Origin: a virus
Virus record (IMG/VR): IMGVR_UViG_3300005663_000153
Location: 1-30,994 of that record
Reading direction: 5' to 3' (one strand)
DNA: 30,994 bases
Within the stretch, counting starts at the first letter, position 1. The number at the start of each line of letters is the position of its first letter. The position numbers and the translations under genes were made by a program. This document shows positions 8,408 to 18,516 of this stretch, piece by piece. The notes under the pieces are model-generated. The model was not told where the DNA came from, did not search any database, and saw only the letters and a program-made list of their open reading frames with translations.

Positions 8408-11400
8408 ATGCCATACAACTTCCTTCGGGACGCAAGAATAATTGAAAATTCATTTCTCTGTGTACATGATACATTGGATGCTTATTCATCTGATTTTCAT
8501 ATAAATGGCGACGTGGATAATTGGGACATTTATAACAATATTTATTTATATGGATGTTGGAATGGCACATTGTTTGGTACTGCAAATGATAGAAGCTGTT
8601 ATATAAGTCGTAATAATGTATTCTCGGTGGTGGAAGCAGAAGATTATTATTATATTAAAATATTGATGAAGGTTACTAATAATAATCCAGATAAAGTTGT
8701 AGGGGGTCTTACTACAGGACGTATACAATGGTTAAGATTAGGCGAAGCAGTGTGGGATTCTACTAAGCAGATAGATTTTGATCTTGTAGTTGATGATAAG
8801 TGGAGACTTTATAGTATAAATATGGGGCCAGCTCCTGAGTGGCAGGGCAACATAAATAATTTAAGAGTTTATCCGTTTATAGATGGGTGGTCTGGTGATC
8901 ACTTTGCTATTAAGTTCATAAAGATTAGTTCATTATCTAAATTTGCGTGTGATAATACTCAATGTTCTTATTTTCCTTTCTACGAGCATAACTGCCCTGG
9001 CGCTGGTATAAGAGGCAGTTGTGTGGCTGGTACATCTAGTAGTTTTTATACTACTGTGTCTGGTGTTAGTGATGAACTGGCAGTTGACATTGATGGGTAT
9101 GGGTATGAATATTTTAATCTCGGCGATAATGAAAACGCAACTGGTATAGATATAGCTAAAATAATTGCTAACAAAATAAGTACGTTTAATATAGGTGGTT
9201 ATTCATATTCTAGTTGTGAGTATTCTGAACTAAATAAGTTGAAAATAACTTCTGGTACTGTAGGAACAACAAGTGCTGTTGGAATAACAGGTTCCGCGGC
9301 TAAGTCGTTGGGGTTTGAAGATTCAGAGGAAAATGATATATCAACCAAAGTAACAGGTACTAATCCAGCTACGGGTTTTGATTATGCATCATCAAGATTT
9401 CTTTCGGCTTATGAGATAAGTAAACTTATAGATGGTGATACAGATAACTTTGCATATATGCATGATCCTACTCAATACAGTGTGGAGGGTGGTAGACGAG
9501 ATTTCAATGAAGTAGGTACTTATAGGCTTATATCTAGTTTAGCGGCAGGCGAGTATTATGATTCTTTAAATAATGTGGGTAAGACCATAATAGATTATTC
9601 ACACCCTATAGATAATAATGGTAAATTAAAAGCTGTTTATATGTATGGTAAAGTAGATAGCGCGTCGAGGATAAAAATTTTGAGGCCCAGAAGTGATGGT
9701 CAATTATTAACCGTATACTCATTGAGCTTGCCAACAGAGAACGCTTCATATCTATATACTTCTAGACCATTGGTATATAGAGTAGATTGCGATATACTTG
9801 TAAACAAAGGTGATCTTATAGGGATATATAACGCTGATTTGTATGTTGGCGTGTCAAAGACCGGTTTGCCAGATGCTACTTTCTGTCAAATAAACGGTGA
9901 AGCAACAGGTATTTTTGATCCTGGTGTTCCGTTTTCCTATGGATTGGCTGGGCTTTCTATTTATGCTAGGGGAGATAGATGGCAAACTAACACTATACTT
10001 GATATAGATCTTGGTGACAGAATAAATGTGGAAGAAATAAATATATATGGCAGTGAGGATGCAAGCTATTTTGAGTTTAACGTTGCTAGTTGTCTTGATG
10101 TGAGTTGGGAAGTGGATTTATTTAGTCAATCGCATTATCATACTGGAATAAATTGGATTACTATTGTTGGATTTACAGATATTCATACTAATACGTATTA
10201 CGGTAGAGACGCTCTGGATGATTCTATTCGCACCGCAGATAATGGACAGGTAGGTACTAGTTATGGATCTGATTCCAGTGGGTTGTATACAACTGGTGAC
10301 AACCACTCATATTTTTATGTGAATGGGGATGCTGAGTGGTTGTATAATTATACATGTACAGGTAAGACAGAATATTGTTGGCCAAATGTTCCACGTGGAA
10401 TTGGTGGATTTAAATATGATCCTATAGCTTTTATTCTAAAATTTCCCAATGAAAAATCTGCTCCTATACATAAAAGCATTGTTTATTTCAAGGAGAGAAA
10501 TAACTTTAGAAGTATGGCGTTGTCTTATTATTTAGGTCGATATGAATTTACTGGTAATGCTGATGATACTAAATTTCGATTAATTCCTTCTTATAATTCA
10601 GTAAAGTTAGACGGTATAGAATATTTACCTGGAGATAATGATTATATATTTAATAATCCTACGAGTGCACGAGTTAGGTATGCAAGTGGAAATAAAGATC
10701 CTATAAATTGGGAGGAATATAGTGCATCTATAGGTACCGATTGGACTATAATAGAACATAACTTTGACGAGATAGAGTCTCTTGGGTTTAGAATTTATAC
10801 TAATCATCATAATAGTACTAAAATATCAGAGATAGAGCTTTATAGTAAAATGAAAACCACCCCATCCCTTTTGGATAATGTCACATTGTCTTTTTCAGAC
10901 TATGGAGAAATATGGGTTTCTCCATCTTTTAACGAACTAACTTCTGGAAAAATACAAGCTTTTCTAGGAGGAGCTCCTAGATATATTACTATGGAGTTTG
11001 ATGCCTCTACTGAGTTTTCTATTAATGAAATAGAATTATTGGTCGGGGATCAAGTAAAAACAGGCGATTGTTCTGATATTGTGTTATTAGATCACGCTAA
11101 ATCTGGTGCAGTAAATGAAGCTACTCCTATTACATTGGAAAATGTTTATGACAAGCCGTTTGATTTGACTGTGGATTTACCTCGCCAGACCTATGAGGTG
11201 GATAACCTAGTGTTCTGGAGCAAGATGGGTTCTTACGATGAGATAGAGAAGCCAGAAATAGGTCCGGGGTGCAAACTATTCAAAAGCGATGATCATAATA
11301 TAAGAAATGACAATAGTCAATGCGCAATAAACACACCTTCTTATGCATTGAAAAATATATTGTCTAATAGTAAAAATGCTTATTATAACGAGGACGATGA

Positions 11401-14400
11401 ACACTGGCAAAGTTATGGTACTATTTCCAGCGGTGTATCTTTGGATTTTTGCAATAACTCTTATAGAAAAACTGAATTTACTTTCAATTCAGTGTCTAGT
11501 GAATATTGGAAAATAGGATTTCCACTTATTATAGACTATGTAGATGCTTTTAATGTGGATCCAAACTGGACGATATCGAATACTGGTAGTTATTCTTATG
11601 GCGGCGGTTGGGATAGTATTAATAAGCGATTTAGTTTTACAGTATACAAAGATAATGCTGGGTATCAACTGGCTTACAAAACATTTAATAGCACAATCTC
11701 AGAAGCTGATTCACTTGAAATTAAATTTAAGTTCAGAGCTACTAGTAACAGTGGTCTGGCTGGAGTCAGCATAGGCTTGACAAATATTCCGATAGTTAAG
11801 GCTGGATTGCGCCTTTCTTTTTATCTAAATTCTACTGGTTGGAATTCAATAGAACTAAAGGTTACAAATATGAATGGCTCTATTTCGGATTTAGTGGCAA
11901 TTGTCAATCCAGGGCCTTATTGGCAAATGAATACGGATTATTATGTAAAAGTAACGTCTAATGGGTCCGGTTCTTATGCTATGTTTATATGGACAGATAC
12001 ATGGGATGGTGCTAGTTTGTTTGGTACTAGATCGATGAGCAGCAGTATAGCTTGGGATAGTACCAAATTTGGTATAGTCCATGCTAATCATGGTTCTCAG
12101 GGTAATTCAATATCTGGATGGATAGACGATGTAGATATTAAAAGTCCTTTGATGTCGGTGGAAGCAAGATATATTGATGCTTATTATAACGATACCTTAG
12201 TTGAGATAGAGAAAGTATATTTTGATAGTAGTAATGACAATATGGCTCAAAGCAGTGGGGTAGTTTCTGATGGTGTAGATATGAATCCTGGGCCTGGTAT
12301 ATCTGGATATAACACTGCTATAGGGTTTAAATTGACAGGCTTAGATCCTGTTAATAAAATAAGAATTATACATCAAAATCATCTTTCAGAGTTTTTTAAT
12401 TCCGCCAATGTTTATGTTAATTCTGTAAATGATAATAATTATATTTTATGGGACGATGAAAGTGGTAATTTAAGTTTTAACTATTCGAATAGTACATATA
12501 ATACTTATTTTGTAATTGATTTGTCTAATAGGTACGATATAGATGTAATACGAAATTACGGTAGTGCTACTAATAAATTATTACTGTCAGACTCAAACAT
12601 GGATTATTCTAATAGTGAGGTTTCAAGCCCGTATAATGTAACTTGGGATAATAGTACGCGCAGTGATTTAAGATGGCTACGTGTAAACATACTGACCGGT
12701 GATGAAACTACTAGATGCCTGAGAAAACTTGGTATTTATCCTGAAATAGAGACAGTTTTTGGACCTGCTGGCGGGTACAACTGTGAATGGCAATCTTTGG
12801 GTAATATACTATCGGATTATAATCCGCCTATAAATGTGGCCTATGATGCTACAGTTACAGGCACTAATTATTACTTTTTGGACTACTATCCAGAGAACGC
12901 TGTAAATGGTGTAAACAATGATTATAGAGCTCAAGCTTGTTGGGGATTTCAAGAGGTAGATAGCGTAGATCCTTATATGCGAATAGATTTTGATCAAACC
13001 TACACTATAAATAAAGTTGTACTATATCATGGATATGATCCTGCAGATTCTGGGGTTATGAATACTAATTATACTTTTAGTACTGCATACTCAGTATATG
13101 ATCCTGGACATGAGGTTACTCCATCAGTACGTTATTCTTCATCAACAGGTGTTTTTGGGGATAGTATGTACTTTGATGGATCTACTACTTATTTGACAAT
13201 AGATGACAGTGATGATTGGGATTTTAGATCGAATCATTATGCTATAGATTTTAGAGTTAAATTTTCTAGCTTTAATACTGCTGATGGTTTTGATACATTT
13301 TTATGGTTCGGAGCAGACGTTGATCCTAATGTTGCATTTCAAGTTGATTATAAAAATAGTACTAATAAATTAAGATATGTACCTTATCGTGCATCTACAC
13401 CCAATGTTATAGAGCAGGACTGGACTCCCTCTTTGAATACGTGGTATCATGTAGCTGTGACTTCATTTTCTGGTACCGTTAGATTATTTGTGGACGGCCA
13501 ACAAATAGGTACGACTACTTCTGGTGTGGGATCTAATACTCCACTTGAGTATCCATTATATATAGGTGCTAAAGGAACTACATTTGATAGAAACTTCAAT
13601 GGATATATGGATGAACTGCGTATATCTAAAGGAGACTCTAGATGGACTTCTAATTTTACCCCGCCAACAGAAGCTTATAGTGTTACTAATTCTGGCATAG
13701 ATGATTATGCTAAACTTGTATTACATTTTGATGGAGAAATATATAATCCTGTAGTTTCAGTGAGCAGTAACAGTGATCATTATAGACTGCATCAGTTTGA
13801 TCCTATAAGTGCTTTAAGAGCCAAACTAACAATAACTGGATATGATTATGAAAGGCAGTTAATTATTGATGAGGAGACTGGCTTGTATGAACTGTTTAAA
13901 GGAAGTTATTTGCGTGAAATAGAGATATATACATATACAGATTCTGGGTATGTAAATAGTGAGGATTGGCCTATAGTTGCTACAGATCTTACTGATCAGT
14001 TTGATGTGACGAATCATTCGCTTATTAATAAGGATGTGACAGATACAGATACAGACTGGGATAATAATGAGACATTTTTTAAGTATTCTGATAATATATT
14101 TGATGACCCACAGAAAGTTTCATTCACACTAGATGGAGAATATATTACATATTATCAGAAAACCGATAGTTGGGTGGATGCCGGTGCTACTGAGTATGTA
14201 TTTGGTACTAATGTGTATTTTGATGTTGGTACATATATAGTTGAGTGGGCTGCCTATGCCAGTACAGATTTATTTACTGCTGATTACCCCGAGGAATCAA
14301 AAATTAGTTTAAGACTAGTTGGTCCGGCTACGGTTGATTATTTTGCGGATATAGATGTTGCAACTACATGGCTTAATGAATCAGGCACTATTACTGTACC

Positions 14401-15946
14401 TGAGGCTGGTAGGTATACAGTAAAGGGGGTACAGCATATAGATCCCACATATACTTGGGGGATTAGAAATCCTAATATATACCGATCTACTGGACTTATC
14501 AAATGGGTATCGGTTAAAAGAGATATCGCTGAGAATTATTCATATGACGACGATTCTGGTAAATATGGTAAAGATTATTTAAGTACTTTGAAGGTGTTTG
14601 GAGATACTAAATATAATCCTACTGAATATAACTGGTGGTGGAACTCAACGATTAGTACTTTAAGTAATGATGCCTTAACTGTTAAAGTCGGTAGAAGATC
14701 CCTAAAGATAGACTATCCAGATTCATCTACTGCTGATACGGTATCGTTTATAGAGGGTGATGATTTTGGCTTCGATGAGTATTTTGATATAAAAGACGTA
14801 CTACACTTCTGGTGGTATATAAGTGATGTAAGTAAATTGGACTTGAGTTTTGGGGATGTAACTTTTGGTGTGATAAATAGCGCGGACAATGCTTACTATA
14901 AATGGGATGTAAGTGATATGAGTTTAAGTACAGGCTGGAATGATATGCGGCTGAAATTTGAAGACGCAAGTGAATTTTATCCGTCCGCTGATGAATTTGA
15001 ATCTATATTTGGCTTTGTGTCTCCCAAGATAGATTTTAAAAATAATGGCAAGGATCTGTCGTCCATTAGATTTAGATTTCGTGGGGTTGGTCAGGCATTT
15101 ATTATGAATATAGATGATCTAAAAATACAACGAAATGTGTTTGAAGACGATGTCAAATTTGACAAAGGGATGTGCCTTATTGGGCATGATTATTTAGAAA
15201 TTCCGCTAGCAGGGATGACATTAGAACGAGGTACTATAGAATTCTGGATGAAACCATACACTGATAGCACTGGAAGGAATTTATTTAATGATTTAAATTC
15301 TCGATTATTATTCTCGATGGTAAATAATAACAACAATATTATTTCGCTGGGAATAAAATCAGGAGCATGGCTACAGCCAATTACAGGACATATAAGAAAA
15401 GCTCTGAGTACTTTTGAGATAGATGTAGGGGATTTACCGTCTAATAGTTTCATAAGCATAAATGAAATTATACACATAGCATTTGTATGGAGCCATGATG
15501 GCTCATTTACTGACAATAAAGACACCATTAGGATTTACATAAACAATGAGTTGATTGTAACAAGTAAAATTGCCTGGCGGGTAAATGATACGAAATCAGC
15601 GGTCATAAAACTAGGCGGAGCTACCGCTCAGACCGCACATAATAGTGACACTTATGGAAGCGCGATTTTTGACAACGTAAAAATTTATAACTATTGTAAG
15701 ACTGAATTTAATATAGAAACAGAGGGAGTAGAAAAAGATATTTCATACACCGCTAATGAATTTTTGCAGATCAGCGAGAATGGTACTGATTTTTACGGCA
15801 TGGGTTCTACAAATTTACCTATAGTTTTTCAAGCTGTACCAGCTGGGACGAGTAAAACTATATATGTAAGACCTGCTAAAAATGAAAGATTTGCACAGAG
15901 CCCAAATACTGCAAGCATCCTTGTAGAATGGCTCACAACGGTGTGA
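8408..15946 (+). CDS. Giant multidomain adhesin-like tail protein with LamG domains (2512 aa)
   Basis: 2512 residues in one frame, the largest gene here. The ATG directly follows the upstream stop, with AAGGAAAG ahead of it. It reads as a chain of beta-sandwich modules. An N-terminal jelly-roll-like segment covers about residues 20-180. A SGT/LGF module near 281-318 resembles the one in the truncated gene at the window start. Discoidin-like pieces follow (IDGDTDNFA near 341; PENAVNG and RIDFDQTYTINKVVLYHG near 1480-1545), with another jelly-roll at about 1046-1248. A clear LamG-like domain lies at about 1575-1755 (SMYFDGSTTYLTI, WYHVAV, GYMDELRISKG), and a second LamG-like domain at about 2255-2425 (GTIEFWMKPY, IFDNVKIYNY). 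LamG and discoidin folds often bind glycans, so the likely role is a side fibre or receptor-binding component. No trimerisation or catalytic motif was recognised. Confidence 0.8.
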   Translation: MPYNFLRDARIIENSFLCVHDTLDAYSSDFHINGDVDNWDIYNNIYLYGCWNGTLFGTANDRSCYISRNNVFSVVEAEDYYYIKILMKVTNNNPDKVVGGLTTGRIQWLRLGEAVWDSTKQIDFDLVVDDKWRLYSINMGPAPEWQGNINNLRVYPFIDGWSGDHFAIKFIKISSLSKFACDNTQCSYFPFYEHNCPGAGIRGSCVAGTSSSFYTTVSGVSDELAVDIDGYGYEYFNLGDNENATGIDIAKIIANKISTFNIGGYSYSSCEYSELNKLKITSGTVGTTSAVGITGSAAKSLGFEDSEENDISTKVTGTNPATGFDYASSRFLSAYEISKLIDGDTDNFAYMHDPTQYSVEGGRRDFNEVGTYRLISSLAAGEYYDSLNNVGKTIIDYSHPIDNNGKLKAVYMYGKVDSASRIKILRPRSDGQLLTVYSLSLPTENASYLYTSRPLVYRVDCDILVNKGDLIGIYNADLYVGVSKTGLPDATFCQINGEATGIFDPGVPFSYGLAGLSIYARGDRWQTNTILDIDLGDRINVEEINIYGSEDASYFEFNVASCLDVSWEVDLFSQSHYHTGINWITIVGFTDIHTNTYYGRDALDDSIRTADNGQVGTSYGSDSSGLYTTGDNHSYFYVNGDAEWLYNYTCTGKTEYCWPNVPRGIGGFKYDPIAFILKFPNEKSAPIHKSIVYFKERNNFRSMALSYYLGRYEFTGNADDTKFRLIPSYNSVKLDGIEYLPGDNDYIFNNPTSARVRYASGNKDPINWEEYSASIGTDWTIIEHNFDEIESLGFRIYTNHHNSTKISEIELYSKMKTTPSLLDNVTLSFSDYGEIWVSPSFNELTSGKIQAFLGGAPRYITMEFDASTEFSINEIELLVGDQVKTGDCSDIVLLDHAKSGAVNEATPITLENVYDKPFDLTVDLPRQTYEVDNLVFWSKMGSYDEIEKPEIGPGCKLFKSDDHNIRNDNSQCAINTPSYALKNILSNSKNAYYNEDDEHWQSYGTISSGVSLDFCNNSYRKTEFTFNSVSSEYWKIGFPLIIDYVDAFNVDPNWTISNTGSYSYGGGWDSINKRFSFTVYKDNAGYQLAYKTFNSTISEADSLEIKFKFRATSNSGLAGVSIGLTNIPIVKAGLRLSFYLNSTGWNSIELKVTNMNGSISDLVAIVNPGPYWQMNTDYYVKVTSNGSGSYAMFIWTDTWDGASLFGTRSMSSSIAWDSTKFGIVHANHGSQGNSISGWIDDVDIKSPLMSVEARYIDAYYNDTLVEIEKVYFDSSNDNMAQSSGVVSDGVDMNPGPGISGYNTAIGFKLTGLDPVNKIRIIHQNHLSEFFNSANVYVNSVNDNNYILWDDESGNLSFNYSNSTYNTYFVIDLSNRYDIDVIRNYGSATNKLLLSDSNMDYSNSEVSSPYNVTWDNSTRSDLRWLRVNILTGDETTRCLRKLGIYPEIETVFGPAGGYNCEWQSLGNILSDYNPPINVAYDATVTGTNYYFLDYYPENAVNGVNNDYRAQACWGFQEVDSVDPYMRIDFDQTYTINKVVLYHGYDPADSGVMNTNYTFSTAYSVYDPGHEVTPSVRYSSSTGVFGDSMYFDGSTTYLTIDDSDDWDFRSNHYAIDFRVKFSSFNTADGFDTFLWFGADVDPNVAFQVDYKNSTNKLRYVPYRASTPNVIEQDWTPSLNTWYHVAVTSFSGTVRLFVDGQQIGTTTSGVGSNTPLEYPLYIGAKGTTFDRNFNGYMDELRISKGDSRWTSNFTPPTEAYSVTNSGIDDYAKLVLHFDGEIYNPVVSVSSNSDHYRLHQFDPISALRAKLTITGYDYERQLIIDEETGLYELFKGSYLREIEIYTYTDSGYVNSEDWPIVATDLTDQFDVTNHSLINKDVTDTDTDWDNNETFFKYSDNIFDDPQKVSFTLDGEYITYYQKTDSWVDAGATEYVFGTNVYFDVGTYIVEWAAYASTDLFTADYPEESKISLRLVGPATVDYFADIDVATTWLNESGTITVPEAGRYTVKGVQHIDPTYTWGIRNPNIYRSTGLIKWVSVKRDIAENYSYDDDSGKYGKDYLSTLKVFGDTKYNPTEYNWWWNSTISTLSNDALTVKVGRRSLKIDYPDSSTADTVSFIEGDDFGFDEYFDIKDVLHFWWYISDVSKLDLSFGDVTFGVINSADNAYYKWDVSDMSLSTGWNDMRLKFEDASEFYPSADEFESIFGFVSPKIDFKNNGKDLSSIRFRFRGVGQAFIMNIDDLKIQRNVFEDDVKFDKGMCLIGHDYLEIPLAGMTLERGTIEFWMKPYTDSTGRNLFNDLNSRLLFSMVNNNNNIISLGIKSGAWLQPITGHIRKALSTFEIDVGDLPSNSFISINEIIHIAFVWSHDGSFTDNKDTIRIYINNELIVTSKIAWRVNDTKSAVIKLGGATAQTAHNSDTYGSAIFDNVKIYNYCKTEFNIETEGVEKDISYTANEFLQISENGTDFYGMGSTNLPIVFQAVPAGTSKTIYVRPAKNERFAQSPNTASILVEWLTTV

Positions 15947-15956
15947 GGAGAATGGA

Positions 15957-16349
15957 ATGGGTAAGAAATTAACTATAGAATATATAAGAGAACAATTTGA
16001 AAAAGAGGGTTATAAATTATTAAGTAAGAAATACGTAGGCGCTCATATTAAATTGAAATATGTGTGTTCTAAAGGACATAGACACAATATTACTTGGAAT
16101 AATTGGAGTAATGGAAGGAGGTGTCCATATTGTGCTGGCCGGCCGCACTCTGATTGCTGGCACATCAACAAGCAGTTAGTTATTCATCACATTGATTATA
16201 TTAAGAAGCACTGTAATCCATGGAATTTAATTACTCTATGTAGATCATGTAATGGTCGAGCAAATAAAAATAGGAAATGGCACACATCTTACTATACGGA
16301 AATAATGATAAAGAGAGGTTTATCACATGCAGTACAACTTAATTCGTAA
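15957..16349 (+). CDS. Mini HNH endonuclease with one zinc module (internal-deletion form)
   Basis: 130 residues. GAGGAG (15945-15950), overlapping the stop of the giant gene, sets the ATG at 15957. One N-terminal zinc module carries ligands C37, H41, C56 and C59 (CSKGH, then CPYC). It is fused almost directly to an HNH core: H77-H78-x-D80 (IHHIDY), N90, C95 and C98 (LCRSCN). Compared with the 284-residue relative at 21599, two of three zinc modules and about 45 residues before the HNH core are missing. The join falls between CAGR and SDCW, so the first cysteine of the usual HNH pair is gone while C67 remains. Its 3' end overlaps the next structural gene by 23 bases and contains that gene's ribosome binding site. 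It may still cut or nick DNA, or be a decayed but translated remnant. Confidence 0.85.
   Translation: MGKKLTIEYIREQFEKEGYKLLSKKYVGAHIKLKYVCSKGHRHNITWNNWSNGRRCPYCAGRPHSDCWHINKQLVIHHIDYIKKHCNPWNLITLCRSCNGRANKNRKWHTSYYTEIMIKRGLSHAVQLNS
16313..16318 (+). promoter_or_regulatory. Ribosome binding site for 16327 inside HNH gene
   Basis: GAGAGG lies eight bases before the ATG at 16327. It is read as part of the IMIKRGL codons of the upstream HNH gene, so the coding sequence of the endonuclease supplies the initiation signal for the downstream structural gene. Confidence 0.7.
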
Positions 16350-18516
16350 CGGATCATTAAAATCACTAACATCTAGTGGAACAGGTAATACTAGTCTGTC
16401 GTGGGCGCAACTGGAGAGTTTATTAGATGGGACCACTGCTTCTGGTGGGGTATCAGTGACTGTGTCTGGCGTACTTTATTTAGAGGCAGATATAAGTCAA
16501 CGAATAAAATTAGATTCTGTACGTCTTTATAGCAGTGACTTAACAAAATCAGCTAATATTGTATTTTATGTTAAAGATGCTGAAAGCAGTAGTTATAGCC
16601 AACTCACTACAAATGTGTCAACTTATTATTATCCAACATTGGTAGAGCCTAAAGCACCGAGATTTGTTCTTGTTACTATTTCTGGCGTTGGTATGACTAT
16701 CCATGAATATGAGGCGGTGAATAATGATTATATAGTAGCATTTGGTTCTGATGGAAGTCAATATGCTAAGTATTTGGAAGATACTCCAGTGGGTTCAGAA
16801 GGAACTGCAGAGACTATTTCATTATTTAATAATAGTAGTTCTTTAACCGGTATGGCTGCCACGGCTTACACAGTAGTTGATTATACAGGTAGTGTTGCGG
16901 ATGAGTATGTAAAAATTTCGTCGAGTCAAAATGGAACATATTACGGAATAGAGGATGGCGCTTTAATAGAAGATGATAATCTTAATTCAACTTATAGATG
17001 GAGTATGGGATCGTTTGTTGATACTGAGGTTAGTGTTGACGAAGTAATAATCTCATCACCCAGTACAAGTGGAACTTACGCCACCCCCATATTCAAATTG
17101 GACAATCAATATAACTCAAGTTATTTTATAACAGATGGGACAGCTGTTAGTGGAACTGGTAGTATTAGTTATGATGCAAATGTTTATAATGGAACTATAA
17201 GAGTGAAGAGTAGTAATACGGAGCCAACACCTATATCTGAAGCGTATTTGGTACTTGCTACTAGAAACATGAATCCTACAAAATATATACCATATACTAG
17301 TTCTTATGCTACATGGTTTAGTTATGATGGTGGCGCAAGTACTTATGGAATGTCTATGGCTGTAGATAGACGTACTGGTTATGTTGTAATGACATACATG
17401 TATTCTTTTTCTACTACTGTACGTACATATGTGCGTATATATAATAGATCAGGTGGTGTTGTTATTACGGGTCTTTGGAGTGATAGTAACTATGCTTATT
17501 CTGGAGATGTAAATTTAGAATTTGATAAGAGTGGGGGTTTATGGTCATATTCGAGTTCATATAATCCAGATGCTCCTGGGACTCCTCGAACTTTGAAGCA
17601 TATTAACAGTACTCTGAGCGCTTTAGCGTCTATAAGTGATAGTTTTATTGATTTTTTATATGATTTTGCTGTTGAATTAGATGGTGACGGAGTATGGTAT
17701 ACAGATAAGGTGGACGATTTGGTAATACATAAGAATACTAGTGGTACAACGATACATAGTATTGCTTTAGAAACACCCCGGGCTATATGTGGTACACTTG
17801 ATAATGGGTGTTGGGTAGTAGACAATAAAGATGGTGATACTGCTACAGCGTATAGATATAATTCGAGTGGGGGGGTGGTAAAAACTGTTACTTTACCAGA
17901 AACACCGGCTTATAATAATACACAGGTTAATAGAGTGACTACTGATTATGAGGATGGTTTTTGGTATAGACATGATAGTTATGTATATCATGTTACTAGT
18001 GGCGGCTCGGTAGATGTAGGACCAATTTTTATTAATAATGCTAACAGATTAAGGGGTGCTCACAACGGCTGTTTTGTTATAAGTACGACTAATAATATGT
18101 TGTATTTTATTGATAAGGCCGCGGGAGATATAACAAGATCTACTAGTATTGCGAGTAATGCACAACCTGTGTTTGGTGTTTTTCCTTTTAATAATGATTC
18201 AGTTGTAGAGTTTCAAAATACTTCTAACTGGATACCAGCTTCATATGATCCAGTATGGGGAATTGGTGGTACTGCTGAATGGCAAGAAGTAAGAAAGGAT
18301 GGGTATTTTTTACCTAAGGCGAGATACCATAGAACAGAAGTTACTCTTAGGGGCGACGCTACACTGGAGAAAATTTTGTTGCCGCCAGCAATAAAAACTG
18401 AAGACATACAACCTCAACAGAGTCAAAATATTTATATTAAGACAGATATACCTGAAGGGGCTGATATAACAGATTACGAAACTAGGATCAAAACTTGGTT
18501 CGGGGTACAAGAATAA
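16327..18516 (+). CDS. Tail-like protein with beta-propeller segment (729 aa)
   Basis: 729 residues, starting inside the preceding HNH gene. The N-terminal start (MQYNLIRNG) loosely resembles that of the 2512-residue protein (MPYNFLRDA), which may mark a shared attachment segment. Residues about 55-320 are Ser/Thr/Tyr-rich beta sequence. From about 328 to 635 a repeated pattern appears: GGLWSYS, DGVWYTD, NGCWVVD, DGFWYRH and NGCFVIS near residues 403, 455, 493, 543 and 581. Spacing alternates roughly 50 and 38, as expected for blades of an NHL- or lyase-type beta-propeller. The last about 70 residues (KARYHRTEVTLRG, then NIYIKTDIPEGADI) look like a compact C-terminal beta domain. Probable receptor-binding or fibre-tip protein; no enzymatic residues were identified. 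Confidence 0.75.
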   Translation: MQYNLIRNGSLKSLTSSGTGNTSLSWAQLESLLDGTTASGGVSVTVSGVLYLEADISQRIKLDSVRLYSSDLTKSANIVFYVKDAESSSYSQLTTNVSTYYYPTLVEPKAPRFVLVTISGVGMTIHEYEAVNNDYIVAFGSDGSQYAKYLEDTPVGSEGTAETISLFNNSSSLTGMAATAYTVVDYTGSVADEYVKISSSQNGTYYGIEDGALIEDDNLNSTYRWSMGSFVDTEVSVDEVIISSPSTSGTYATPIFKLDNQYNSSYFITDGTAVSGTGSISYDANVYNGTIRVKSSNTEPTPISEAYLVLATRNMNPTKYIPYTSSYATWFSYDGGASTYGMSMAVDRRTGYVVMTYMYSFSTTVRTYVRIYNRSGGVVITGLWSDSNYAYSGDVNLEFDKSGGLWSYSSSYNPDAPGTPRTLKHINSTLSALASISDSFIDFLYDFAVELDGDGVWYTDKVDDLVIHKNTSGTTIHSIALETPRAICGTLDNGCWVVDNKDGDTATAYRYNSSGGVVKTVTLPETPAYNNTQVNRVTTDYEDGFWYRHDSYVYHVTSGGSVDVGPIFINNANRLRGAHNGCFVISTTNNMLYFIDKAAGDITRSTSIASNAQPVFGVFPFNNDSVVEFQNTSNWIPASYDPVWGIGGTAEWQEVRKDGYFLPKARYHRTEVTLRGDATLEKILLPPAIKTEDIQPQQSQNIYIKTDIPEGADITDYETRIKTWFGVQE

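Noticed and set aside
11544-11774. Plus-strand frame of 76 codons inside the 2512-residue gene
   Set aside because: It lies wholly within a clearly coding frame, has no ribosome binding site and its product has no recognisable feature. The frame at 21231-21425 was dropped for the same reason.
18495-18515. TTG start for the second HNH gene
   Set aside because: It adds seven residues absent from all family members. The ATG in TAATG at 18516 fits both the family start and the coupling pattern.
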